Below are positions 1-5,999 of a DNA stretch of 7,558 bases, piece after piece; positions within the stretch are counted from its first letter, which is position 1, and every line of letters starts with the position of its first letter. Source of the stretch: Gallispira sp964526435. GTDB lineage: Bacteria > Bacillota > Clostridia > Lachnospirales > CAG-274. The notes beneath the pieces were generated by a model that saw only the letters and a program-made list of their open reading frames with translations, searched no databases and was not told the origin of the DNA. The stretch spans positions 1-7,558 of the forward strand of contig CAZGIC010000100.1 in the NCBI GenBank assembly GCA_964526435.1, given 5' to 3'. A program made the translations under genes and the position numbers.

Positions 1-755
1 AACCACTGTTCAGTCCCCTCAACGCCTTCCGCCAGATCAAGTCCATGCTTTCCGTCAGGGAAAATATGCAGTTCAAAAGGACAGCCCTTTTCCTTCATAG
101 CCATTCCCATTTCAAGAGAATTTCTGCAGTCCACACTCTTATCCTCAAATGTATGCCATATAAAAGTTGGAGGCATATCATCTCTCACAGCTTTCTCACC
201 TGAAAGCTTTTCCCTGAGCTCCTCACTGTCACCGCATAAATTTTCCCCTGAACGTGCATGTGAAATTTCCCTTGAAACACTTACCACAGGATAACACATA
301 CAAAGAGCATCAGGTCTTGCAGAAACACTGTCAATTTCATCTACAGGTTCATATTCAAATCTGTCATAATTTTCCGCAGTAATGCAGGCAAGATGACCCC
401 CTGCACTAAATCCCATAATTCCTATTCTGTTTTCGTCTATATTGTACTTTTCGGCATTATACCTTATGTATCTCATAGCCCTTTTAGCGTCCCATAAATA
501 TACAGGGTGGCTGTAAGGAGCAACTCTGTAATAAAGCACAAAGGCACTTATACCCTGCTCATTAAGTTTTTCTGCCACATTTGCCCCCTCATGGTCAGAA
601 AGGTGGTCATATCCCCCTCCCGGCAGAATAAGAAAACAACTGTGTTTTTCACCGTCATTTATTACGAACTCTTCAAGCTCAGGTTTATTTAAATTTGTGT
701 CATTGTCATACTCTGCCCTGTATCCCAAAGGCTTTCCCTTCCATATATTTATCAT
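1..755 (-). CDS. Alpha/beta-hydrolase esterase (acetyl-esterase/BD-FAE-like), 3' end cut by window edge
   Basis: An open frame reads leftwards from an ATG at 755 through 251 codons and leaves the window without a stop, so the C-terminus is missing. It encodes a likely cytoplasmic serine esterase of the acetyl-esterase/BD-FAE-like alpha/beta-hydrolase group; no signal peptide is visible. Motifs seen: an oxyanion-hole segment LPGGGYDHLS (about residues 44-53), the segment YYRVAPY-HP (75-84), the nucleophile elbow GFSAGGH with Ser117, a likely catalytic Asp205 in FEDKSV, and His237 in GKHGL. The full triad is therefore present and only a short tail should be lost. The substrate is not readable; relatives remove acetyl or other acyl groups from carbohydrates or small esters. 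The start lies 8 nt after the stop of the methionine aminopeptidase gene, with an AGGTG-type ribosome site overlapping that stop, so it is the last visible gene of the operon. Family assignment is firm, specificity unknown. Confidence 0.88.
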   Translation of the reverse strand, partial: MINIWKGKPLGYRAEYDNDTNLNKPELEEFVINDGEKHSCFLILPGGGYDHLSDHEGANVAEKLNEQGISAFVLYYRVAPYSHPVYLWDAKRAMRYIRYNAEKYNIDENRIGIMGFSAGGHLACITAENYDRFEYEPVDEIDSVSARPDALCMCYPVVSVSREISHARSGENLCGDSEELREKLSGEKAVRDDMPPTFIWHTFEDKSVDCRNSLEMGMAMKEKGCPFELHIFPDGKHGLDLAEGVEGTEQW

Positions 756-763
756 ATTTACAC

Positions 764-1639
764 CTACTTTGTAATTATTTCACAGCCGTCCTCAGTTACA
801 AGCACAGTATGCTCCCACTGTGCTGAAAGACTGCCGTCAGCAGTAGTTACTGTCCAGCCGTCAGTCCTTGACACATTACAGTCCCATGTGCCTGCATTTA
901 TCATAGGCTCTACAGTAAACATCATTCCGGGTACCATTATCATTGTTTTTCTGTCTGTTCTGAAATGATTTACAATAGGATCATCGTGGAATTTAAGTCC
1001 CACACCATGACCGCATAAAGCTCTTACAACGCCGTATCTGTTTTTGTCTGCAATGTCATTTATAACATTGCCTATATCTCCCACAGGTCTGTATGGCTTA
1101 ACAGCCTCAATTCCTGCATACATACACTCCTTTGTCACTTCAACAAGCTTTCTTGCCTCATCACTTACATTACCTATCATATACATTCTGCTCATATCAG
1201 AATAATAGCCATTTAAAATAGTAGTTACATCTACATTTACAATATCTCCGTCTTTTAATATTTCCTTTGTACTTGGTATACCGTGACAAACCACATTATT
1301 TATTGACGTACAGCAATGCTTTGGAAAATCACCGTATTTATAGGGTGCGCAAATTCCCCCTGCCTCTGTTGTCATATCATAAACAAGCTTATCTATTTCC
1401 TCTGTGCTTATGCCTTCTTTTATAAAATCATCAAGAGCGTCCATAATAGCAACAGAAACCTTTGCACTTTCTCTGACTCCCTCTATCTGTTCGGGAGATA
1501 ATATAAGACGTCTGTCAGGCATGGGATAAGCCTCTTCCACAAACTTTTCAAGCTTTTCCTCGTCACTTCTTTCATGGCAGGCCTTGTATTTTTTACCTGA
1601 CCCACACCAGCATCTGTCATTTCTTCCTATTTTAAACAT
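764..1639 (-). CDS. map: Methionine aminopeptidase type I with N-terminal SEC-C zinc motif
   Basis: This 291-residue protein removes the initiator methionine from nascent proteins in the cytoplasm. Residues 1-25 form a SEC-C-type zinc motif (Cys10, Cys12, Cys21, His22 in CWCGSGKKYKACH), an extension known from many clostridial MetAPs and probably a ribosome- or protein-contact module. A linker to about residue 48 precedes the M24A pita-bread domain. All five metal ligands are visible: Asp137 (NVDVT), Asp148 (SDMSR), His211 (GHGVG), Glu244 (TVEPM) and Glu276 (QWEHT). The substrate-contact histidines His119 (CHGIP) and His218 (FHDDP) are also present, so the enzyme should be active. The start overlaps the end of the upstream DUF2161 gene by 13 nt and uses a GAGG site inside that gene, which suggests translational coupling. 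It is unusual that map here sits with a second M24 peptidase rather than in a ribosomal-protein/adk cluster; a second map copy elsewhere is possible. Confidence 0.96.
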   Translation of the reverse strand: MFKIGRNDRCWCGSGKKYKACHERSDEEKLEKFVEEAYPMPDRRLILSPEQIEGVRESAKVSVAIMDALDDFIKEGISTEEIDKLVYDMTTEAGGICAPYKYGDFPKHCCTSINNVVCHGIPSTKEILKDGDIVNVDVTTILNGYYSDMSRMYMIGNVSDEARKLVEVTKECMYAGIEAVKPYRPVGDIGNVINDIADKNRYGVVRALCGHGVGLKFHDDPIVNHFRTDRKTMIMVPGMMFTVEPMINAGTWDCNVSRTDGWTVTTADGSLSAQWEHTVLVTEDGCEIITK

Positions 1640-2316
1640 AACTCAACCTCGTTTCTGTAATATTCAACAATATCTTTGTAATCCTTGTCATTAAGAGCCC
1701 TTCTTCCATGTTCATTCATTGTATAAACTCCCCTGTCAAGCCTTACAAACCAGTTATGGTGATTTTTTTGAACAACATATCTGATATTATCCTTGCAATC
1801 CCTCGTCTTTATCTGTCCGTATTTTTCTATGTAACATAAGGCAGCTATAACGCTTTCCTTATGAGCCGTCACAATTTTTCTTCTTGTCTGTCCCCCAAGA
1901 TTAAGTGACATTTTTCTTACTTCAACTTCTTTTTCAATTCCACGCCTTCTGTACTTCTTAGCCTCTGAGTCTATTCCCCTTGGTTCAAGTACAAGGTCAA
2001 CTCTTTTAGTGGAATTAAGCACCACAAGAAGTCCGCAGTCAAGAGCTTTTAAAAGTTCAATTTTCTTTCTGAATGCTCTGCTGCCCATATTTTTAGGTCT
2101 GGGTATTACGGCATAAACATAAGGCGTCATTTTCTTTCTCTCAACAAGCTGATACATAAGTTCAATTGTAAAACCCTTTTTAAGCTCACATATAACAACA
2201 ATGTCATCTCTTGTTGCCACAACATCGCAGTCCCTGACCTCAGCATCTACCTTAAAACCCATATCGGCAAAATACTTCTGCACGGGCAGATACATTTCCG
2301 TTTCATTTTTTATCAT
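1627..2316 (-). CDS. DUF2161-family protein, putative PD-(D/E)XK phosphodiesterase
   Basis: This 229-residue soluble protein has no established function. The first 110 or so residues match the pattern of DUF2161, predicted to have the PD-(D/E)XK nuclease fold: an N-terminal helix with acidic residues (Glu5, Glu7), Asp31 in DCDVVA, then a strand with Glu44-Leu-Lys46 (ICELKKG) and Gln56 on the following helix. That is the arrangement D-X(n)-E-X-K expected of an active site. A basic middle (about 112-150) and a C-terminal part (about 145-215, TRDCKD, GVYTMNEHGRRAL) look like a small helical or winged-helix segment that could bind nucleic acid; this is inference. Its ATG overlaps the stop of the Xaa-Pro aminopeptidase gene (ATGA, 4 nt) and its 3' end overlaps map by 13 nt, so it is made together with two N-terminal peptidases. 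Whether it cleaves DNA or RNA, or something else, cannot be read here. Family call likely, activity unproven. Confidence 0.8.
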   Translation of the reverse strand: MIKNETEMYLPVQKYFADMGFKVDAEVRDCDVVATRDDIVVICELKKGFTIELMYQLVERKKMTPYVYAVIPRPKNMGSRAFRKKIELLKALDCGLLVVLNSTKRVDLVLEPRGIDSEAKKYRRRGIEKEVEVRKMSLNLGGQTRRKIVTAHKESVIAALCYIEKYGQIKTRDCKDNIRYVVQKNHHNWFVRLDRGVYTMNEHGRRALNDKDYKDIVEYYRNEVELCLK

Positions 2317-3563
2317 TTTTCATTACCTGCCATAAAGTTTTCAATTTCATCAGCAGTTCTTATTATATCCTTTGAAAGCACTCTGCATCCGTCTTTTGTT
2401 ACAATTACATTGTCCTCAATTCTTATGCCGATCTCCTCTTCAGGAATATAAAGTCCCGGTTCAACAGTAAACACCATACCCTCCTGCAAAAGACCTTCAT
2501 TGTGTCTGCCCACATCATGGGTTTCAAGTCCCAGCATATGGCTCACACTGTGGAAATAGTATCTGTTTACTTCCTCATCATTTTTTATAAGACCGATTTT
2601 CTTTAATTCACAGGCATAGTGTTCCTTTAAAATTTCATTTAGCCTTTTAAATTCAATACCTGGCTTTATAGCCTCTATAACCTTTTTCTGACCCTCAAGA
2701 ACTATGTTGTAAATTTCCTTCTGTCTTTTAGTAAATTTACCGTTTACAGGGAATGTTCTTGTAATATCCCCGTTGTAATATTCCCACTGGGCACCTACAT
2801 CAAAGAGTATAAGATCCCCGTCCTTAGTTTTACAGTTGTTATCAGAATAGTGAAGCACAGTACCGTTAATTCCGCTTGCAGCAATAGATTTAAAAGCAAA
2901 ATCCTTTACACCGTTTTTCTTTAACTCAAAGTCAAAATAGGCTTCTATTTCATATTCCATCATACCTGCCCTTGAATTTTTCATCATGGCATAAATACCC
3001 TTTTGTGTTATGTCAATTGCCTTTTGAATTTTTTCAATTTCACAGTCTTCCTTTATCATTCTGAATTCAGCAATTATATTATGAACATTTATAAAATTAA
3101 TATATGGATAATTTCTCCTTATTTTTTCTGCAAGAGGCAGACTGTCGCCCCATATTTCAAAATCTCTGTTTTCAAAATCCATATACACATTTTCTATTCT
3201 CTTATTAAACATAACGGAGGCAAAAACTTCACTGAATTCATCAATATATGAAACATTATCTATACCGCTTATTTTTCTGACCTCATCAGGAAGCATAACA
3301 GCTCCCACCCATTTAGCCTTTACCTCGTCATATCTTTCAATAAAAGCAGTTGTTTCACAAATCTGACCCTTTTTATACATAAAAATTATCATATTCTGTC
3401 TGTCAAGACCTGTCATATAATAAAAATTTCTTAAAGGTGTAAAGGGATAATTCTCATCTCCAAGCTTTTTGGGAGCCTTACCGCTGAAAAGCACAGCAGC
3501 CGAATTATCTTTCATAACATCATATAATTTTTTTCTGTTTCTTTCAAAAAAATTGCTGTCCAT
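2313..3563 (-). CDS. pepP: Xaa-Pro aminopeptidase (M24B, aminopeptidase P)
   Basis: This cytoplasmic metallopeptidase releases an N-terminal residue followed by proline, probably in peptide turnover. From the start chosen here it has 416 residues. An AMP_N-type domain spans about 1-160 (FYYMTGLDRQN at 47-57), followed by the M24B catalytic domain. Metal ligands are all visible: Asp255 (LFDVGA), Asp266 (NGDITRT), His342 (SHMLGLETHD), Glu368 (TVEPG) and Glu383 (RIEDN). His238 (LHYSDNN) and His349 are also in place. Another in-frame ATG exists at 3581, but the -10 box at 3587-3592 puts transcription start near 3580, so that codon would lie at or before the mRNA 5' end. The ATG at 3563 has a GGAG site at 3572-3575, 8 nt away, and gives the usual N-terminus for the family. 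It is the first gene of the four-gene operon. Family certain; start fairly sure. Confidence 0.95.
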   Translation of the reverse strand: MDSNFFERNRKKLYDVMKDNSAAVLFSGKAPKKLGDENYPFTPLRNFYYMTGLDRQNMIIFMYKKGQICETTAFIERYDEVKAKWVGAVMLPDEVRKISGIDNVSYIDEFSEVFASVMFNKRIENVYMDFENRDFEIWGDSLPLAEKIRRNYPYINFINVHNIIAEFRMIKEDCEIEKIQKAIDITQKGIYAMMKNSRAGMMEYEIEAYFDFELKKNGVKDFAFKSIAASGINGTVLHYSDNNCKTKDGDLILFDVGAQWEYYNGDITRTFPVNGKFTKRQKEIYNIVLEGQKKVIEAIKPGIEFKRLNEILKEHYACELKKIGLIKNDEEVNRYYFHSVSHMLGLETHDVGRHNEGLLQEGMVFTVEPGLYIPEEEIGIRIEDNVIVTKDGCRVLSKDIIRTADEIENFMAGNEK

Positions 3564-3586
3564 ATTAACCACTCCAATCATAAATT

Positions 3587-3615
3587 AGTATACCTCTAAA
3601 TCAATATTTTTTCAA
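3587..3615 (-). promoter_or_regulatory. Sigma-A promoter of the pepP operon
   Basis: Reading the minus strand, TTGAAA (3615-3610) and TATACT (3592-3587) are separated by exactly 17 nt. This is close to the housekeeping sigma consensus and is placed to start transcription near 3580, giving a leader of only about 17 nt before the ATG at 3563. No other candidate of this quality lies in front of the operon. The -35 hexamer sits across the junction of a tandem 11-bp repeat. Confidence 0.72.
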
Positions 3616-3622
3616 TATTTTT
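3601..3622. repeat. Tandem 11-bp repeat (two copies) at the pepP -35 region
   Basis: TCAATATTTTT occurs twice back to back, at 3601-3611 and 3612-3622, without mismatch. The unit is about one helical turn and has short A/T tracts, so it could bend DNA or carry a regulator site beside the -35 box. In such an AT-rich spacer it may also be chance or slippage. Confidence 0.5.
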
Positions 3623-3659
3623 ATCATTTTAAGTTTTCCTGTTTTTTGTATTAAATATA

Positions 3660-3668
3660 TGCTATAAT
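3660..3668 (+). promoter_or_regulatory. Extended -10 promoter for the CLC gene
   Basis: TGCTATAAT gives a perfect TATAAT hexamer (3663-3668) with the TG of an extended -10 element. No convincing -35 is found 16-18 nt upstream; the area is T-rich (TGTTTT at 3640-3645), as is common when an extended -10 is used. Transcription would start near 3675, about 35 nt before the ATG, so there is no room for a riboswitch in the leader. Confidence 0.6.
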
Positions 3669-3709
3669 TAAACAATCGGAAATAATACTGCAAAGGAGGA
3701 TAAAATACA

Positions 3710-4243
3710 ATGGCAGACTCACTCAGAACAATATACAAAACATACAGAGATATAATTCTGATTTCATTAACCGCCATACCCATAGGCATANNNNNNNNNN
3801 NNNNNNNNNNNNNNNNNNNNNNNNNNNNNNNNNNNNNNNNNNNNNNNNNNNNNNNNNNNNNNNNNNNNNNNNNNNNNNNNNNNNNNNNNNTGGGGCTTAA
3901 CGGCAGTAAAATATATCCCTATGACTGGCTTTTAAAATTTATACTTACAGTTTTGACCCTTTCAGCAGGTTTTCAGGGAGGAGAAGTTACGCCTCTTTTT
4001 TCCATAGGTACAGCTCTTGACGTAACTCTTTCGGGCATTTTCAATATTCCCTTTGAACTTGCCGCCGCTCTTGGATATGCAGGAGTATTCTGCAGTGCAA
4101 CAAATACATATTTTGCTCCTGTATTTATAGGTGCAGAAGTTTTTGGTTATAACTATATGCCGTACTTTTTTATTGTCTGCACTGTCTCATATGTATTTAA
4201 TATGAATAAATCAATTTATAGTCTTCAAAATAAAAATTATTAA
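3710..4243 (+). CDS. CLC-family anion channel/antiporter, interrupted by an assembly gap
   Basis: The ATG at 3710 follows a strong AAAGGAGGA site (3692-3700). The first 27 residues (ending ISLTAIPIGI) look like a CLC N-terminal helix. After the 100-N gap the frame resumes with GLNGSKIYPYDW, the diagnostic SAGFQGGEVTPLFSIG segment (3962-4009) that corresponds to the GGxxxP anion-binding loop of CLC proteins, and further hydrophobic segments to a TAA at 4241-4243. CLC proteins have about 400-440 residues or more. Only 27 residues precede and about 117 follow the gap, so roughly 250-300 residues, including the GREG region with its gating glutamate, are absent. The N run is therefore a fixed-length placeholder, and the unbroken 177-codon frame across it is partly accidental. 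The GGEVTPLF form resembles the fluoride/proton antiporter branch (CLC-F) more than the chloride branch (GGxFAP); this is an inference. The product would be an integral plasma-membrane protein. Family call firm, ion uncertain. Confidence 0.82.
   Translation: MADSLRTIYKTYRDIILISLTAIPIGIXXXXXXXXXXXXXXXXXXXXXXXXXXXXXXXXXXGLNGSKIYPYDWLLKFILTVLTLSAGFQGGEVTPLFSIGTALDVTLSGIFNIPFELAAALGYAGVFCSATNTYFAPVFIGAEVFGYNYMPYFFIVCTVSYVFNMNKSIYSLQNKNY
3791..3890. other. Assembly gap (100 N)
   Basis: Exactly 100 undetermined bases, the customary size for a gap of unknown length between contigs. Both flanks encode parts of one CLC-type protein in the correct order and strand, which supports the join, but the real gap should be nearer 0.8-0.9 kb to hold the missing residues. 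Confidence 0.97.
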
Positions 4244-4278
4244 AAGCAATTATAAAATTTACCATTGAGTAAATAATG

Positions 4279-4346
4279 ACCCTTTTCAGATTCAAAAACT
4301 TTATATAAATTTTCCTTTATCTCTTGACAAAAAATCTCAAAAGGGT
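4279..4346. repeat. Imperfect inverted repeat around the 4324 promoter -35 box
   Basis: ACCCTTTT (4279-4286) and AAAAGGGT (4339-4346) are perfect 8-bp arms about 52 nt apart. They extend to about 12 of 14 matches when flanking TGA/AGA and TCT/TTA are included. The right arm fills the spacer just before the -10 box of the small-peptide promoter. It could be a looped operator or a weak structure at the end of the CLC transcript; chance is also possible. Confidence 0.35.
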
Positions 4347-4352
4347 TATCAT
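4324..4352 (+). promoter_or_regulatory. Strong sigma-A promoter of the 38-aa peptide gene
   Basis: A consensus TTGACA (4324-4329) is followed after exactly 17 nt by TATCAT (4347-4352). It is the best-matching promoter in the window. Transcription should start near 4359, inside the dyad at 4355-4372, and the predicted transcript to the hairpin at 4562-4595 would be about 240 nt. Confidence 0.78.
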
Positions 4353-4354
4353 AT

Positions 4355-4372
4355 AGTTAGCACAAACTAACT
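4355..4372. promoter_or_regulatory. Operator-like dyad (AGTTAG-N6-CTAACT) over the transcription start
   Basis: AGTTAG (4355-4360) and CTAACT (4367-4372) form a perfect 6-bp inverted repeat separated by CACAAA. Its place, 2 nt after the -10 box and across the expected +1, is classic for a repressor operator. The half-site TTAG/CTAA recalls operators of DtxR-type metal regulators, but the centre spacing differs from the textbook 19-bp box, so the regulator is not identified. In RNA it could also form a small 5' stem-loop. Confidence 0.5.
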
Positions 4373-4411
4373 TATTGAAGAATTTTGTTTATCGGAAAGG
4401 TGGTATTAATT

Positions 4412-4528
4412 ATGTCTGCTGAAATTTTATTGTTTTCCGAACTTATTAAACGTGTTGTTATAGTTTTATGTGTTTTATTTTTATTCTGGATTAAGAAAAA
4501 ACTTTTTGAAATGGTAAAAAGAAGCTGA
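4412..4528 (+). CDS. Small membrane peptide, 38 aa, unknown function
   Basis: The frame starts at ATG 4412 and ends with TGA at 4526-4528. Evidence that it is real: an AAAGGTGG ribosome site (4396-4403) 8 nt before the ATG, a consensus promoter upstream and an intrinsic terminator 34 nt after the stop. The peptide begins MSAEILLFSEL, has one hydrophobic segment (about residues 13-26, VVIVLCVLFLFW in the core) with a single Cys, and ends with a basic tail (IKKK, VKRS). That layout is a single-pass membrane peptide. I do not recognise the family. Possibilities include a small subunit or regulator of a membrane transporter, a metal-responsive small protein given the dyad, or a type I toxin-like peptide. 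No antisense promoter was seen on the minus strand, which weakens the toxin idea. Gene status likely, function unknown. Confidence 0.62.
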   Translation: MSAEILLFSELIKRVVIVLCVLFLFWIKKKLFEMVKRS

Positions 4529-4561
4529 ATTTTTTACAAAAATATATTAAATTAATTTTAG

Positions 4562-4602
4562 TTTCCCGGTTAAATACTTAAATCTAACCGGGAAATTTTT
4601 TT
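4562..4602 (+). terminator. Rho-independent terminator between the small-peptide gene and spoVAE
   Basis: TTTCCCGGTTA (4562-4572) pairs perfectly with TAACCGGGAAA (4585-4595) as an 11-bp stem with a 12-nt loop, followed by seven T (4596-4602). It ends the plus-strand 38-aa peptide transcript. For the converging spoVA operon the same stem is available, but the bases following it on the minus strand (CTAAAATT) are a poor U tract, so termination in that direction is less sure. Confidence 0.87.
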
Positions 4603-4619
4603 ATAAATTTTATCACTTT

Positions 4620-4976
4620 TTATTTTTCTTTTGGATTAAATATACATGCCATTACAAAGGCTGATACAATAGCGGCAGTTATTCCTCCTGACGCCGCTTT
4701 TAATCCTCCTGTCAGTATTCCAATAAATCCTGCTTTATCTACCTCACTCATTACACCCCTTGCAAGAGTGTTTCCAAACCCCAGTAAAGGCACACTTGCC
4801 CCTGCTCCTGCAAATTCCACAAGTTTCTGATACCATCCAAGTCCACCCAGAATACAGCCTGATATAACAAACAATACAAGTATTCTTGCAGAAGTAAGCT
4901 TTGTTTTGTCAATTAAAATCTGCCCTATTACACATATAAGTCCGCCTACACAAAAAGCCTTTATATAGTCCAACAT
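4620..4976 (-). CDS. spoVAE: Stage V sporulation protein AE (SpoVAEb type)
   Basis: This 118-residue membrane protein is part of the SpoVA complex in the forespore inner membrane, which handles dipicolinic acid (DPA) uptake in sporulation and release in germination. Hydrophobic segments lie at about residues 5-21, 30-46 and 84-112. It carries the SpoVAC/SpoVAE signature: GGLICVIGQ near the N-terminus, then GLGWYQKLVEFAGAGA and VPLLGFGN (about 45-69). An in-frame ATG at 4994 would add six residues and overlap spoVAD, but the ATG at 4976 has a GAGGTG site 3-4 nt upstream and gives the normal family length, so it was chosen. The gap to spoVAD is then 7 nt. It is the last gene of the operon; no SpoVAF frame follows. 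Confidence 0.93.
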   Translation of the reverse strand: MLDYIKAFCVGGLICVIGQILIDKTKLTSARILVLFVISGCILGGLGWYQKLVEFAGAGASVPLLGFGNTLARGVMSEVDKAGFIGILTGGLKAASGGITAAIVSAFVMACIFNPKEK

Positions 4977-4983
4977 TTTCACC

Positions 4984-5991
4984 TCAATTCTCAATGCCTA
5001 CACAATGAGCTATTCCTGCTATACTTTCACCCTGCTGTACACTTGTAGGACTCATTAAAGCTCCCGTAGGCACAAAAAGAAGCTTATTTATATTCTTATG
5101 CCTTAATTTATTATACAGCATTCCTGCAAAGGTTACAGCAGAACAGGCACATCCGCTTCCACCGCAGTGGGTATCCTGAAATTCTTTATCAAATATTTCA
5201 ATACCGCAGTCTATATGTTTTTTACTTATATCAATTCCCTTTTTATTAAGCAAATCTATAAGCAATTTCTGCCCCACATATCCCAGATCCCCTGTGGCAA
5301 TTACATCATAATAATCAGGCTCAAATCCAAAATCAGTCAGGTGCTGATATATTACATCAGCGGCAGCAGGTGCCATGGCCGCCCCCATATTATTTGCATC
5401 TGTTATACCCATACCAATTATTTTGCCTGTAGTAATTCTCCTTATATAGGGATGTTCATTTTTTATGGCAAGCACTGCCGCACCATCTCCCGTAACTGTC
5501 CATGTAGCAGTAGGAGTTCTCTGTGTTCCAAGATCCATTGGAAATCTGAACTGTTTTTCAGCAGAAGCAAAATGACTTGAAGCACCGCACAAAACATATT
5601 TTGCACCTCCGCTTTCAAGGAGCACTGCCCCAAGCCCCATAGCCTCTCCCATTGTAGAGCAGGCACCAAATATACCGAAAAAGGGTATTTTAAGACTTCT
5701 TACTCCATATGTGGAGCCACAGCACTGATTAAGGAGATCCCCTGTCACAACATAGCTTATATCGGAAGGATTTAACCCGGCCTTATTTACGGCAAGCTTT
5801 AAATTATCTGATGCAATCTTGCTCTCTGCCTTTTCCCAGCTGTCCTGTCCCATTAAATTGTCTGTAAGTATAACATCAAAATACTCCCTTAAAGGACCTT
5901 CTCCCTCCTTTGTGCCTACAGTGGACGCTGTAGCTATAACAGAAATATCCCTTTCAAATTCCATTGATTGTTTACCCACATGCCTTGCCAT
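4984..5991 (-). CDS. spoVAD: Stage V sporulation protein AD (DPA-binding, thiolase fold)
   Basis: This 335-residue soluble protein is of the size usual for SpoVAD, which binds DPA and works with SpoVAC and SpoVAE at the forespore inner membrane. The sequence shows the thiolase-like fold: GKQSMEFERD at the start, VTGDLLNQ (82-89), FGACSTMGEAMGLGA with Cys111 at the nucleophile position (108-122), FRFPMDLGTQRTPTATWTVTGDGAA (148-172), and HCGGSGCACSA (275-285) and FVPTGALMSPTS near the C-terminus. In SpoVAD this pocket is known to bind DPA rather than to catalyse condensation. The start has an AGGAGG site overlapping the spoVAC stop codon, with an 8-nt gap, so translation is probably coupled. 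No truncation or missing motif was seen. Confidence 0.97.
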   Translation of the reverse strand: MARHVGKQSMEFERDISVIATASTVGTKEGEGPLREYFDVILTDNLMGQDSWEKAESKIASDNLKLAVNKAGLNPSDISYVVTGDLLNQCCGSTYGVRSLKIPFFGIFGACSTMGEAMGLGAVLLESGGAKYVLCGASSHFASAEKQFRFPMDLGTQRTPTATWTVTGDGAAVLAIKNEHPYIRRITTGKIIGMGITDANNMGAAMAPAAADVIYQHLTDFGFEPDYYDVIATGDLGYVGQKLLIDLLNKKGIDISKKHIDCGIEIFDKEFQDTHCGGSGCACSAVTFAGMLYNKLRHKNINKLLFVPTGALMSPTSVQQGESIAGIAHCVGIEN

Positions 5992-5999
5992 ATTTCCTC

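Noticed and set aside
507..692. Plus-strand frame opposite the esterase gene
   Set aside because: It lies wholly antisense to a frame with a complete esterase triad, has no ribosome site and its product resembles nothing.
3669..3710. Fluoride riboswitch in front of the CLC gene
   Set aside because: The leader is only about 35 nt after the extended -10 promoter and lacks the GGNGAUGG and CUGAUGAC-like segments expected of that riboswitch.
3601..3789. Minus-strand 62-codon frame across the pepP/CLC divergent region
   Set aside because: It is antisense to the CLC N-terminus and runs over both promoters; no ribosome site and AT-rich composition explain the lack of stops.
4412..4528. Type I toxin-antitoxin locus for the 38-aa peptide
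   Set aside because: The peptide shape would fit, but no convincing antisense promoter was found on the minus strand between 4412 and 4620, so this is kept only as an alternative.
5167..5669. Frames in other registers on both strands within spoVAD (5167-5580 plus, 5463-5669 minus)
   Set aside because: spoVAD is conserved over its whole length through this stretch; these frames are overlapping shadows without start signals.
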